Made by a program: the position numbers and the translations under genes. From the NCBI RefSeq assembly GCF_039912695.1, contig NZ_JBDSPJ010000010.1:16927-80926 (forward strand): a DNA stretch of 64,000 bases, written 5' to 3'. Of this stretch, positions 25,458 through 33,643 are shown piece by piece. The notes under the pieces are model-generated. The model saw nothing but the letters and a program-made list of their open reading frames with translations, was not told the origin of the DNA and ran no database searches. Position 1 is the first letter of the stretch. Every line of letters begins with the position of its first letter. The stretch comes from Pseudolysinimonas_A sp039912695. Lineage in GTDB: Bacteria; Actinomycetota; Actinomycetes; Actinomycetales; Microbacteriaceae.

Positions 25458-26933
25458 CTAAGCCGAGATGCCGAGCGCCTTCGCCGTGCGAGAAATCGTT
25501 GACTTCGCGGTTGCCGAGTCGCCCGCAAGGTTGGCACCGTACGACGGGATCATCTCGTCGAGAGCCGGGCGCCAGTCATCCATCTTCTGCGGAAAGCATT
25601 TCGCGATCAGTTCGAGCATGATCGGCACGGCCGTCGATGCTCCGGGCGAGGCGCCGAGCAGTCCGGCGATCGTCCCGTCGGCACCCACAACAGCCTCGGT
25701 GCCGAACTGGATGATCGGCTTGCCGTGATCGTCACGCTTCATGATCTGCACGCGCTGGCCAGCCGTGATCAGGTACCAGTCCTGAATCTCCGCGCTCGGG
25801 GCGAACTCTTGCAGCAGCCTGAACCGCTTGGTGCGGCTCGCCAGCAGCTCGGTCACGAGGTACCAGACCAGCGAGAGGTTGGTGAGACCGGCCCCAATGA
25901 TCGTGACGATGTTGTGCGGGCGGATCGAGGCGAAGATGTCCCACCACGAGCCGGTCTTGAGAAACTTCGGCGAGAAGCCGGCATAGGGGCCAAAGAGCAG
26001 ACTCTTCTGCCCGTCAACGACGCGGGTGTCGAGGTGCGGTACCGACATCGGCGGTGACCCGACGGCGGCTTTGCCGTAAACCTTCGCCTGATGCTTCGCG
26101 ACAATTGCCGGGTCATCGGTGCGCAGGAATTCTCCGCTGATCGGGAAGCCGCCGTAGCCGCGGATCTCAGGGATACCCGACTTCTGCAGCAGGTTGAGCG
26201 CGTAGCCGCCGGCGCCGACAAACACGAAGCGGGCGGTGGCTTCGAACGGAGTCGAGCCGACATCGTTGCGGCCGCGGATGGTCCACAGCCCGGTCTTGCG
26301 CGAACGCTTGAGAGCGGTCACCCGATGATTGAGGTTCAGGTCGGCTCCCCCGGCGACCAGTCCGTCGGTCAAGACAGTGGTGAGTGAGCCGAAGTCGACA
26401 TCCGTCCCAGCCGCGATGCGCGTGGCCGCGATGCGCTGGTCCTTGCGACGCCCGGGAATCAGCAGAGGCGCCCAGGAGCGGATCACCGCCGCATCTTGGG
26501 AGAACTCGAGGCCCTCGAACAACGGATGGTCTTTGAGCGCCTCGTACCGCTTCTTCAGGTAGGCGACGTTGTCGTCACCCCAGACGAAACTCATGTGCGG
26601 AACGGGGTTGATGAAGTTGTCGGGTTCGGGCAGCACGCCACGGTTGACGAGGTACGACCAGAACTGCCGAGAGACCTGGAACTGCTCGTTGACCTTCACC
26701 GCATTCGTGATGTCGATCGTGCCGTCCGCACGTTCGGGCGTGTAGTTGAGCTCGCACAGGGCCGAGTGGCCGGTGCCGGCGTTATTCCACGGAGAAGAAC
26801 TCTCGCGCGCAACGCCGCCGAGGCGTTCGAAGATCGCGATCTTCCAGGTGGGTTCGAGTTGCGAGAGCAGTGTTCCGAGGGTTGCGCTCATGACCCCGCC
26901 GCCAATAAGGGCGACGTCGATGGGTTCAGTCAC
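25458..26933 (-). CDS. mqo: Malate:quinone oxidoreductase
   Basis: Membrane-associated FAD enzyme oxidising malate to oxaloacetate and passing electrons to quinone. 491 residues from GTG. FAD motif VALIGGGVMSATLG (7-20) with FERLGGVARESS after it; the block WNNAGTGHSALCELNYTPE is highly characteristic of Mqo. Cytoplasmic face of the membrane. Only about 40 bp separate its stop from the radical SAM start, so the SOS promoter lies immediately after it. Confidence 0.95.
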   Translation of the reverse strand: MTEPIDVALIGGGVMSATLGTLLSQLEPTWKIAIFERLGGVARESSSPWNNAGTGHSALCELNYTPERADGTIDITNAVKVNEQFQVSRQFWSYLVNRGVLPEPDNFINPVPHMSFVWGDDNVAYLKKRYEALKDHPLFEGLEFSQDAAVIRSWAPLLIPGRRKDQRIAATRIAAGTDVDFGSLTTVLTDGLVAGGADLNLNHRVTALKRSRKTGLWTIRGRNDVGSTPFEATARFVFVGAGGYALNLLQKSGIPEIRGYGGFPISGEFLRTDDPAIVAKHQAKVYGKAAVGSPPMSVPHLDTRVVDGQKSLLFGPYAGFSPKFLKTGSWWDIFASIRPHNIVTIIGAGLTNLSLVWYLVTELLASRTKRFRLLQEFAPSAEIQDWYLITAGQRVQIMKRDDHGKPIIQFGTEAVVGADGTIAGLLGASPGASTAVPIMLELIAKCFPQKMDDWRPALDEMIPSYGANLAGDSATAKSTISRTAKALGISA

Positions 26934-26942
26934 CCGTTCAGT

Positions 26943-27647
26943 CTAGTGATTTGCCGGGAGGCCGACCTGGGTCAGGGCGTCGTCCATCCGGGTCGCCATC
27001 GCGGCGTAGCCCGCGTCGTTCGGGTGCAGCCCGTCGGAGGCCATCCATTCGGGATGTCCTTCGATCCAGTGCGAAGCATCCGGAATCCAGTCGGCACCGA
27101 TCGCGTCGGCCGCATCGTGAACCCAGCCGATGATGACTGCAACAGAGTCGGGGCGCTCGTCGGTGTACCAGAACGGCTCGACGACGATGAACCGCGCGTG
27201 GGGCAGCGCATCCTTCAGCCGCGTCAAGTCGGTGACGATTTGGTCGCGGATGGCAGTGCCGAACGCGTCATACGAGAAGTTGTCGTTGAGTCCCATCGTT
27301 ACGAAGACGATGTCGGGCTCAGCCGCGATCACCTGCCCCGGCAGATCGGGGTCTCCTGCCACGATCTGCCCGGGCAGAGGCCCATCGGAATTGCGGTGAT
27401 TCACGAAGCCGAGGCCGTTGACGCTCGGGTTGACCTCGGTCCAGCCGCGCTCAGCGCAGATGACGGTCGACCAGCGCTTCGACGGATCAGACGCACCCGT
27501 CCCGAGCGTGTAGGAATCGCCATAGAAGGCGACCACCGGCGCATCGGGATCGGGCACGCCGTGCCCTGCGTTGTGAGCAGAACATCCGGTCGCGAGCGCA
27601 CCCACGAGCGCAAAGATGGCAACGCGCGCGACCCACATGGAGGGCAT
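26943..27647 (-). CDS. SGNH/GDSL hydrolase lipoprotein
   Basis: 234 residues; signal peptide with lipobox LATGC (Cys22). GDSL block FYGDSYT (nucleophile Ser), conserved Gly block, GLNDNF with Asn, and the C-terminal D-x-x-H as DGLHPND. This is an esterase fold acting outside the membrane, on acylated sugar or cell-wall substrates in other cases. Between asd (32 bp upstream) and mqo (9 bp downstream), all minus strand. Confidence 0.86.
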   Translation of the reverse strand: MPSMWVARVAIFALVGALATGCSAHNAGHGVPDPDAPVVAFYGDSYTLGTGASDPSKRWSTVICAERGWTEVNPSVNGLGFVNHRNSDGPLPGQIVAGDPDLPGQVIAAEPDIVFVTMGLNDNFSYDAFGTAIRDQIVTDLTRLKDALPHARFIVVEPFWYTDERPDSVAVIIGWVHDAADAIGADWIPDASHWIEGHPEWMASDGLHPNDAGYAAMATRMDDALTQVGLPANH

Positions 27648-27679
27648 TCGGAGCGGTCGGCCGGATCGGATTGGGGCGA

Positions 27680-28732
27680 CTACGCCGGGATGCGGGCCGC
27701 CACGAGCTCGGCGATCTGCACGGCGTTCAGTGCCGCACCCTTACGCAGGTTGTCGTTCGAGATGAACAGCGCGAGTCCGCGGCCCTCGGGGGCGCCTTCG
27801 TCCTGCCGGATTCGCCCGACCAGACTCGGATCGACTCCGGCTGCATCGAGGGGGGTGGGTACCTCCATGAGCTGCACTCCGGGGGCGTCGGCGAGCAGCT
27901 CATACGCGCGCTCCGGCGTGATGGGGCGCGCAAACTCGGCGTTGATGCTCAGCGAGTGCCCGGTAAATACCGGCACGCGCACGCAGGTTCCGCTGACCAA
28001 AAGGCCGGGCAACTCAAGAATCTTGCGGCTCTCGTTGCGCAGCTTCTTCTCTTCGTCGGTTTCGTTCAGGCCATCCTCGACGATCGAACCGGCGAGCGGC
28101 AGCACGTTGAAGGCGATGTTCTTGCTGAACTTGTGTGGTGCCGGCATCGTCACGGCGCGACCGTCTTGCACCAGGCCGATGGCATCCTGACCGACCGCCG
28201 CGCTCGCCTGTTCGAGCAGCTCTTCGCCGCCCGCGAGACCAGCTCCCGACACGGCCTGGTAGGTGCTGACGATGAGGCGCGTCAGCCCCGCCTCGGCGTC
28301 GAGAACCTTGAGCACCGGCATCGCGGCCATCGTGGTGCAGTTCGGGTTGGCGATGATTCCCTTGCGTGCCTCGTCGATCGCGTGAGGGTTGACCTCGCTC
28401 ACGACGAGCGGAACCTCGGGGTCCATCCGCCAGGCGCTGGAGTTGTCGATGACCAGGACTCCGGCTTCCGCGAAGCGCGGCGCCTGCACCTTCGACATGG
28501 TCGCGCCGGCTGAGAAGATCGCGACATCGAGTCCGCTCGGGTCGGCCGTCTCGGCATCCTCGACGGTGATCTGCTGACCGCGGAACGGCAGGGTCGTGCC
28601 CGCACTGCGGCTCGACGCGAAAAAGCGAATCTCTGCGATGGGGAAGTCGCGCTCTTCGAGAAGGCGACGCACGACGGCGCCGACCTGACCGGTGGCGCCG
28701 ACGACGCCCAAGCGGATGCCATTGCTACTCAT
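27680..28732 (-). CDS. asd: Aspartate-semialdehyde dehydrogenase
   Basis: Reduces aspartyl phosphate to aspartate semialdehyde for lysine, threonine, methionine and diaminopimelate. 350 residues. NADP motif GVVGATGQVG (8-17), catalytic Cys in IANPNCTTM, substrate Arg/His region in SGTCVRVPVFTGHS. Reads after ask with a 96-bp gap, the conserved ask-asd pair. Confidence 0.95.
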   Translation of the reverse strand: MSSNGIRLGVVGATGQVGAVVRRLLEERDFPIAEIRFFASSRSAGTTLPFRGQQITVEDAETADPSGLDVAIFSAGATMSKVQAPRFAEAGVLVIDNSSAWRMDPEVPLVVSEVNPHAIDEARKGIIANPNCTTMAAMPVLKVLDAEAGLTRLIVSTYQAVSGAGLAGGEELLEQASAAVGQDAIGLVQDGRAVTMPAPHKFSKNIAFNVLPLAGSIVEDGLNETDEEKKLRNESRKILELPGLLVSGTCVRVPVFTGHSLSINAEFARPITPERAYELLADAPGVQLMEVPTPLDAAGVDPSLVGRIRQDEGAPEGRGLALFISNDNLRKGAALNAVQIAELVAARIPA

Positions 28733-28828
28733 GACAGAGAAGCTTACGGCGACAGCGTCGTGCGCCGCCGCCGGCGACTCGGCTGCTAACGCCCCCGAAC
28801 GCCGAGACGGCGTCCGGGACCGGGCTGC

Positions 28829-29347
28829 TTAACGCCCAGTTCCTCCGTGGACGACGGCGACCTCGTCGGCATCCAGACCGAAGGCGGCGTGAACGACCTG
28901 CATCGCGTGCTGCAACATGTCGGCGCGGGTGACGACCGAGATGCGAATCTCGGACGTCGAAATCATCTCGATGTTGATGCCGGCTTCGGACAGCGCGGTG
29001 AACAACTGGGCAGAAACTCCGGCGCTGGTACGCATGCCGGCACCGACGACCGCGAGCTTGCCGATCTGGTCGTCGTACTGAAGCGACTGGAAGCCGACCG
29101 CATCCTTCTCGTTGGTGAGAATCGTGACGACCTTCTCGCCGTCTGACTTGGGGAGGGTAAACGAGATATCCGTCAACCCGGTGGATGCGGCAGAGACGTT
29201 CTGCACGATCATGTCGATGTTCGCGCCCGTCTTGGCGACGATCGTGAAGATCTCGGCGGCCTTGCCGGGAACGTCGGGAACACCGACGACGGTGACCTTC
29301 GCCTCATTGAGGTCGCCGGCGACACCGGTGATGATCGGCTCTTCCAC
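28829..29347 (-). CDS. Internal in-frame aspartate kinase beta subunit (regulatory ACT domains)
   Basis: Predicted second product of lysC: GTG start followed by EEPIITGVAGDLNEAKVTVV, RBS GGGGAG three nt before the GTG. Gives 172 residues holding both ACT domains that bind lysine and threonine. The inference rests on the start signal and on the known subunit pattern in Corynebacterium. Confidence 0.6.
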   Translation of the reverse strand: MEEPIITGVAGDLNEAKVTVVGVPDVPGKAAEIFTIVAKTGANIDMIVQNVSAASTGLTDISFTLPKSDGEKVVTILTNEKDAVGFQSLQYDDQIGKLAVVGAGMRTSAGVSAQLFTALSEAGINIEMISTSEIRISVVTRADMLQHAMQVVHAAFGLDADEVAVVHGGTGR

Positions 29348-30097
29348 CGACTCCCCTTCCTGCGGCCCCGGGGTAACCCAGGTGCCTTCGTTGTTGTTGA
29401 ACGAGGATCGCACGTGCAGCGTGACTCCGTGCCGGCGGGCATATTCCACCGCGCGGATGTAGAGCACCTTCGCTCCGGCCGCCGCGAGTTCGAGCATCTC
29501 TTCGCTGGTAATCGTGTCGATCTTGTGTGCCATCGGCACCATCCGTGGATCGGCCGTGAACACGCCATCCACGTCGGTATAGATCTCGCACACGTCGGCG
29601 CCGAGGGCTGCGGCGAGCGCCACCGCTGTGGTGTCTGAGCCGCCGCGCCCGAGGGTGGTGATGTCTTTGCTGTCGCGGTTGAAGCCCTGGAAGCCGGCGA
29701 CGATCGCGATCGCTCCGGCATCCAGCGCCTCGCGAACCCGCCCGGGCGTGACGTCGACGATCCGAGCCGACCCGTGGCGATCATCCGTGATCATGCCCGC
29801 CTGGCTGCCCGTGTACGACCGGGCGTCGTAGCCCATGCTTTTGATCGCCATCGCGAGCAACGCCATCGAGATGCGCTCGCCCGTGGTGAGCAACATGTCG
29901 AGTTCGCGGGGATCCGGTTGCGGCGTCACCTCGTGGGCGAGGTCGAGCAGTTCGTCGGTCGTGTCTCCCATGGCGCTTACCGCGACGACGACGTCGTTGC
30001 CCGCCTTGCGGGTCTCGACGATGCGCTTCGCCACGCGTTTGATGCTCTCGGCGTCGGCGACGCTCGAGCCACCGTACTTCTGCACGATGAGGCTCAC
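28829..30097 (-). CDS. lysC: Aspartate kinase (alpha subunit, with internal beta start)
   Basis: Phosphorylates aspartate, the first step to the aspartate-family amino acids; usually inhibited by lysine plus threonine. 422 residues: kinase N-terminus KYGGSSVADAESIKRVA, GRGGSDTTAVALAAAL, then two ACT domains from about residue 265. An in-frame GTG at 29347 preceded by GGGGAG would start a 172-residue product covering the ACT domains, the same size as the beta subunit of Corynebacterium glutamicum aspartokinase (alpha 421, beta 172). So an alpha2-beta2 enzyme from overlapping frames is likely. Confidence 0.95.
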   Translation of the reverse strand: MSLIVQKYGGSSVADAESIKRVAKRIVETRKAGNDVVVAVSAMGDTTDELLDLAHEVTPQPDPRELDMLLTTGERISMALLAMAIKSMGYDARSYTGSQAGMITDDRHGSARIVDVTPGRVREALDAGAIAIVAGFQGFNRDSKDITTLGRGGSDTTAVALAAALGADVCEIYTDVDGVFTADPRMVPMAHKIDTITSEEMLELAAAGAKVLYIRAVEYARRHGVTLHVRSSFNNNEGTWVTPGPQEGESVEEPIITGVAGDLNEAKVTVVGVPDVPGKAAEIFTIVAKTGANIDMIVQNVSAASTGLTDISFTLPKSDGEKVVTILTNEKDAVGFQSLQYDDQIGKLAVVGAGMRTSAGVSAQLFTALSEAGINIEMISTSEIRISVVTRADMLQHAMQVVHAAFGLDADEVAVVHGGTGR

Positions 30098-30167
30098 GGT
30101 GGTGCTCCCGAGAATCGGATGAGGGCGAACAGCCCGACTCGAAGTTTAGCGGCGCGGGCGAATCGGC

Positions 30168-30818
30168 TCATGCCACGGATGGGCGCAGTCGGAGCTCGGC
30201 CAATTCCACCGCGACACCCGCGATGATCATCCGGATGCCGTGTTCGAAGACCTCGGGGTCGACAGGTCCGCCGCCCTGCTCGAACGCGGCCTCAAGGATG
30301 GCCGACGGTTCGAGCGCGGCGGCCGGCGGTGTCTGACCTGAGGCCGACTGCTCCTTGAGCACGAAACCCGAGATGAAGTGCGTGATCACCGAAATCGTGT
30401 GCATCGCGAGCCCGGGGGTGAACCCGAAGCCGACCATGGCCGTGATTTCGTCGTCAAACAATCGGAACAAGGCGGGACTGCCTGCGTTGACCTCGGCCGC
30501 GACGCGCGCGCCGTCGCGTCGCGAAGTGAGCGCCTTCCGGTACTCCCGGGCACGGCGGGTGATCCACGCGCGCCAGGGTTCGTCGGGGAGCGGGGCGCCC
30601 GTGCCACCGGCGAGATAGATGCGTTCCGCCATGCCTTCGAGCAGCTCGGCCTTGTTTCGGAAGTGCCAATAGATCGCGGGCGACTGCACCCCGAGAGCGT
30701 CGGCGAGGCGACGGGTGCTGAGGGCGTCAAGTCCGACCTCGTCAAGAAGGTCGAGCGCTGCGGACTCGATGCTCGCCCGGGTGAGGGGCGGATTCGGGAT
30801 GGGCGACACGGTTGACAC
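30168..30818 (-). CDS. TetR family regulator with TetR-class C-terminal domain
   Basis: 216 residues from GTG. HTH at about residues 32-62: LSTRRLADALGVQSPA then IYWHFRNKAELL, the Y-W-H-F form shared with classical TetR(A-E) proteins, followed by a TetR_C-like helical domain. It is divergent from a small monooxygenase gene, and two near-identical 17-bp palindromes lie between, one directly at its own start. It probably represses both genes. Inducer unknown; some relatives sense polyketides or tetracycline-like compounds. Confidence 0.85.
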   Translation of the reverse strand: MSTVSPIPNPPLTRASIESAALDLLDEVGLDALSTRRLADALGVQSPAIYWHFRNKAELLEGMAERIYLAGGTGAPLPDEPWRAWITRRAREYRKALTSRRDGARVAAEVNAGSPALFRLFDDEITAMVGFGFTPGLAMHTISVITHFISGFVLKEQSASGQTPPAAALEPSAILEAAFEQGGGPVDPEVFEHGIRMIIAGVAVELAELRLRPSVA

Positions 30819-30865
30819 CTTAGCGCTGCTAAGGATAGGTTACGAAGCACTTAGCATCGATAAGG
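30812..30865. promoter_or_regulatory. Twin TetR operators and promoter for the monooxygenase gene
   Basis: CCTTAGCGCTGCTAAGG (30818-30834, perfect 7-bp arms) and ACTTAGCATCGATAAGG (30849-30865), centres 31 bp apart, about three helical turns. A plus-strand promoter TTGACA (30812-30817), 18 bp, TAGGTT (30836-30841) has its spacer filled by the first operator. Confidence 0.7.
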
Positions 30866-30875
30866 ATGGACACCA

Positions 30876-31172
30876 ATGCTGATCATCGCCGGGCACCTCG
30901 AGCTGGATCCGAGCCAGCGTGCCGACTACCTCGCGGCCCACAATGACCTGATCGCTAGAGGACGGCAGGCCGACGGCTGCTTGGACCTGGCCATCTCCGC
31001 CGATGCGCTCCGGCCCGACCGGGTGAATCTGTTCGAACGGTGGGCAAGCGAGGAGGCGCTCGACGCGTGGCGCGCGGTCTCCGATGCCCCGGAAGTCAAC
31101 GTCGAGTTCCGGGGTGGCGACATCCAGAAGTACGTCATCGACCACGCCGCTCCGGCGTTCGGTCAGCCTTGA
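30876..31172 (+). CDS. Antibiotic biosynthesis monooxygenase (ABM) domain protein
   Basis: 98 residues, a single ferredoxin-like ABM domain: LIIAGHLELDPSQRADYLAA at the start, the CLDLAISADAL strand, LFERWASEEALDAW and the C-terminal YVIDHAAP. Such small dimers are quinol or anthrone monooxygenases, haem-degrading enzymes or uncharacterised cofactor-free oxygenases; which one cannot be told. RBS AAGGATGG. Control by the divergent TetR protein suggests induction by a quinone or aromatic compound (inference). Confidence 0.8.
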   Translation: MLIIAGHLELDPSQRADYLAAHNDLIARGRQADGCLDLAISADALRPDRVNLFERWASEEALDAWRAVSDAPEVNVEFRGGDIQKYVIDHAAPAFGQP

Positions 31173-31240
31173 CCGCTCGTGGGTAATCGGATGCGGGCGA
31201 ACAGGCCGGATGCCCAGATCACCGACGTCACAATGGACGA

Positions 31241-32056
31241 GTGACACCACTGATTCGACCTCTGACGATCGCTGCGATCCTGGCGCTCGCCCTGGGTGGC
31301 TGCGCGACGACATCTGCACCGACAGCCGACCCCCAGAACGGCATCCGGCTGCCGCCCGCCGGCGTCGGGTTCGACTACCAGCTCGGCGGCCCCTACGACC
31401 CGCCAGCCGGGGTCGTCGTCGTCGCGCGAGACAGCACCGTCGAGCCCGCGTCGGGCTCCTACAACATCTGTTACATCAACGGGTTCCAGACCCAGCCGGG
31501 CGAGGCCGCGCTGTGGCTCTCCCCGCATCCCGACCTTCTGCTGCACGACGAGGCGGGCGAACCGATCGTCGACCCCGACTGGCCCGACGAGTACCTGCTC
31601 GACACCTCGTCGCCGCAGAAGCGCAGCCAGATCGCCGACCTGCTGACCGCGCGCATCGCCGCGTGTGCCTCCGCCGACTACGACGCCGTCGAAATCGACA
31701 ACCTCGACTCCTACTCGCGGTCAAACGGTGCCCTGACGCTCGAGAACAACATCGCGCTCGCGACCGCATACGCCACAGCGGCGCACGACCTCAACCTGGC
31801 GATCGCCCAGAAGAACGGGGCTGGCTCGTCGCAGCAATTCCGGGATGCCGTCGGCTTCGACTTCGCGGTGACCGAAGAGTGCGCGCGCTACGACGAGTGC
31901 GCTGACTACACGGATACTTACGGCGCTCTGGTGTTCGACATCGAATACTCGGCGTCGCACCTCGCGGCTGCCTGCACAGCGGTCGGCAGCGCCATCCTGC
32001 GTGACCTCGACCTCACAACGCCCGATCACGCGGACTACGTGTTCAAGAGCTGCTGA
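31241..32056 (+). CDS. GH114-family lipoprotein (endo-alpha-1,4-polygalactosaminidase-like)
   Basis: 271 residues from GTG. Lipoprotein signal with LGGC (Cys21), then a TIM-barrel of the TM1410/GH114 type: FDYQLGGPYDPP, ICYINGFQTQPGE, the acidic motif YDAVEIDNLDSY (likely catalytic Asp/Glu), LAIAQKNGAG and FAVTEECARYDEC. Characterised relatives cleave alpha-1,4 galactosaminogalactan in biofilms, so a role against extracellular amino-sugar polymer is plausible. It is a single gene with no terminator seen. Confidence 0.82.
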   Translation: MTPLIRPLTIAAILALALGGCATTSAPTADPQNGIRLPPAGVGFDYQLGGPYDPPAGVVVVARDSTVEPASGSYNICYINGFQTQPGEAALWLSPHPDLLLHDEAGEPIVDPDWPDEYLLDTSSPQKRSQIADLLTARIAACASADYDAVEIDNLDSYSRSNGALTLENNIALATAYATAAHDLNLAIAQKNGAGSSQQFRDAVGFDFAVTEECARYDECADYTDTYGALVFDIEYSASHLAAACTAVGSAILRDLDLTTPDHADYVFKSC

Positions 32057-32179
32057 GCGTTCGAGAGCTTCCGAGCGCCCCTGGGTGCCGGTTGTCCCCG
32101 AATTCCACGTCTTCCGTCTCGTTCCGCGGATTGCGCCGCCGCAGTGTGCGCGGTGCGATGGAAAACGCGGAGTGGAACG

Positions 32180-32947
32180 TCAGCGGGCGGCCAGGAACCT
32201 CTCGACGACGACCGCGGTGTCGTGCCAACCCTCGACGGCGATGCACGGCACCCCGAGCACCTTGACCGGGTAGTCGTTGCCGTCAGGGTCGAGGCGGTCG
32301 CCGACGAACAGCATCTCGTTCAACGGGATGCCGGTCAGCTCGGCCAGCCTCGTCATCCCGTACGCCTTGTCGATGCCGCGACGCGTGATGTCGATGCTCG
32401 TCGAGCCCCCGGAGCGCACCTCGAGGTCGGAAAGGTGGCGCTGCACCGCGGCGCGGAGCGCGTTCTTCTTTTCGCCGGTGGGGTCCCAGGCCTTCTTCGC
32501 GTCAACCGGTGCGGCCTGCCCGAGGGCAGAGAAAGTGATCTGAGAGCCGCGATCCTCGAGAATCGGTCCCCAGGTGTCGGCCTCCCAGTAGCCGAGACGC
32601 TTTGCCTCCGACTCGACGGCGGCGAGCGCGGCATCCTTCTGTTCGTCGGTGAGGTTCTCGGCGTACTGCTGCTGCCAGCCACCGTCCCGGAACAAGAAGT
32701 ACTGCGTGCCGCAGGTCGGCATCAGATGCAGGCGCCCCAGCGCCTCGGGATGATCGACCGGGAGGTTGTCGATGAGCTGGCTCTGGAACTGACCGAACTG
32801 CCCCCCCGAGATGACGCAGACCTCGACGACCTCGAGCAGGCGCACGAGCAGATTCGCCATCCGTGGGTCGACCGGAGACTTCGACGGCGCGAGCGTGTCG
32901 TCGAGATCGAACGCGACGAGACGGACGTCGGAATGCGGGTCTGTCAC
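32180..32947 (-). CDS. HAD-IIB superfamily phosphatase
   Basis: 255 residues. Motif I VAFDLDDTLAPSK with the two catalytic Asp, motif II as VISGG, and motif IV GDRLDPDGNDYPV; an inserted alpha/beta cap of type IIB lies between. Resembles the phosphomannomutase/trehalose-phosphatase-like branch (sugar phosphate substrates). Substrate not determined. Convergent with the GH114 gene and 37 bp downstream of recR. Confidence 0.82.
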   Translation of the reverse strand: MTDPHSDVRLVAFDLDDTLAPSKSPVDPRMANLLVRLLEVVEVCVISGGQFGQFQSQLIDNLPVDHPEALGRLHLMPTCGTQYFLFRDGGWQQQYAENLTDEQKDAALAAVESEAKRLGYWEADTWGPILEDRGSQITFSALGQAAPVDAKKAWDPTGEKKNALRAAVQRHLSDLEVRSGGSTSIDITRRGIDKAYGMTRLAELTGIPLNEMLFVGDRLDPDGNDYPVKVLGVPCIAVEGWHDTAVVVERFLAAR

Positions 32948-32984
32948 CGCATCAGCTTCTCAGAAGAAGCGACCCGGGCAGTCG

Positions 32985-33584
32985 TCACGCCTCGACCGTG
33001 CGACGGCCCTCGAAGGCTCGTCCGAGGGTGACCTCGTCGGCGTACTCCAGGTCGCCACCCACCGGCAGCCCCGACGCGAGTCGCGACACGCGCAGGTTGG
33101 GCTGCACGAGCAGGCGTGTCAGGTAGGTCGCTGTCGCTTCGCCCTCGAGGTTCGGATCGGTCGCGATGATGACCTCGGTCACCGTCGAGTCCGCAAGCCG
33201 CTTCACGAGGGATGCGATGCGCAGGTCGTCAGGACCGATGCCGTCGATCGGACTGATCGCCCCGCCGAGCACGTGGTACAGACCGCGGAACTCCCGCGTG
33301 CGCTCGACCGCGACGACATCCTTTGCCTCCTCGACGACGCAGATGGTCGCCGGGCTGCGGCGCGGGTCGCGACAGATCGAGCAGGTGTCTTGTTCGGCGA
33401 CGTTGCCGCAGATCGAGCAGAACCGCACCTTGTCGCGCACATCCATCAGAATCTGCGCGAGCCGCTTCGTGTCGAATGACTCGGTCTGCAAAATGTGGAA
33501 CGCGATGCGCTGAGCGGACTTCGGGCCGATGCCGGGCAGGCGGCCCAACTCGTCGATCAGTTCTTGAACGATTCCCTCGTACAC
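32985..33584 (-). CDS. recR: Recombination mediator RecR
   Basis: Works with RecO/RecF to load RecA at gaps. 199 residues from GTG. N-terminal helix-hairpin-helix LGRLPGIGPKSAQRIAFH, four-Cys zinc finger CSICGNVAEQDTCSIC, then TOPRIM with VVEEAKDVVAVE and EVIIATDPNLEGEATATYL. Preceded by dnaX with a 49-bp gap made of tandem repeats. No YbaB/EbfC gene lies between dnaX and recR. Confidence 0.95.
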   Translation of the reverse strand: MYEGIVQELIDELGRLPGIGPKSAQRIAFHILQTESFDTKRLAQILMDVRDKVRFCSICGNVAEQDTCSICRDPRRSPATICVVEEAKDVVAVERTREFRGLYHVLGGAISPIDGIGPDDLRIASLVKRLADSTVTEVIIATDPNLEGEATATYLTRLLVQPNLRVSRLASGLPVGGDLEYADEVTLGRAFEGRRTVEA

Positions 33585-33587
33585 CTC

Positions 33588-33643
33588 AGTGGTCCAATTT
33601 CTCAGTCGTCCAAAGTCTCAGTCGTCCAAAGTCTCAGTCGTCC
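33588..33643. repeat. 16-bp tandem repeat at the dnaX stop codon
   Basis: Units AGTGGTCCAATTTCTC, AGTCGTCCAAAGTCTC, AGTCGTCCAAAGTCTC and a partial AGTCGTCC. In dnaX sense each unit reads TTGGACGACTGA (Leu-Asp-Asp-stop), so the terminal codons and stop have been copied downstream two to three times. Confidence 0.92.

Noticed and set aside
28733..28828. Lysine riboswitch or attenuator between lysC and asd
   Set aside because: No conserved riboswitch core; lysine riboswitches are not expected in actinobacteria and the gap is only 96 bp.
28781..28837. Near-copy GGCTGCTAACGCCC beside the lysC stop (GGCTGCTTAACGCCC)
   Set aside because: Copies are 42 bp apart and differ by an indel; too short to separate from chance, so not counted with the tandem cases.
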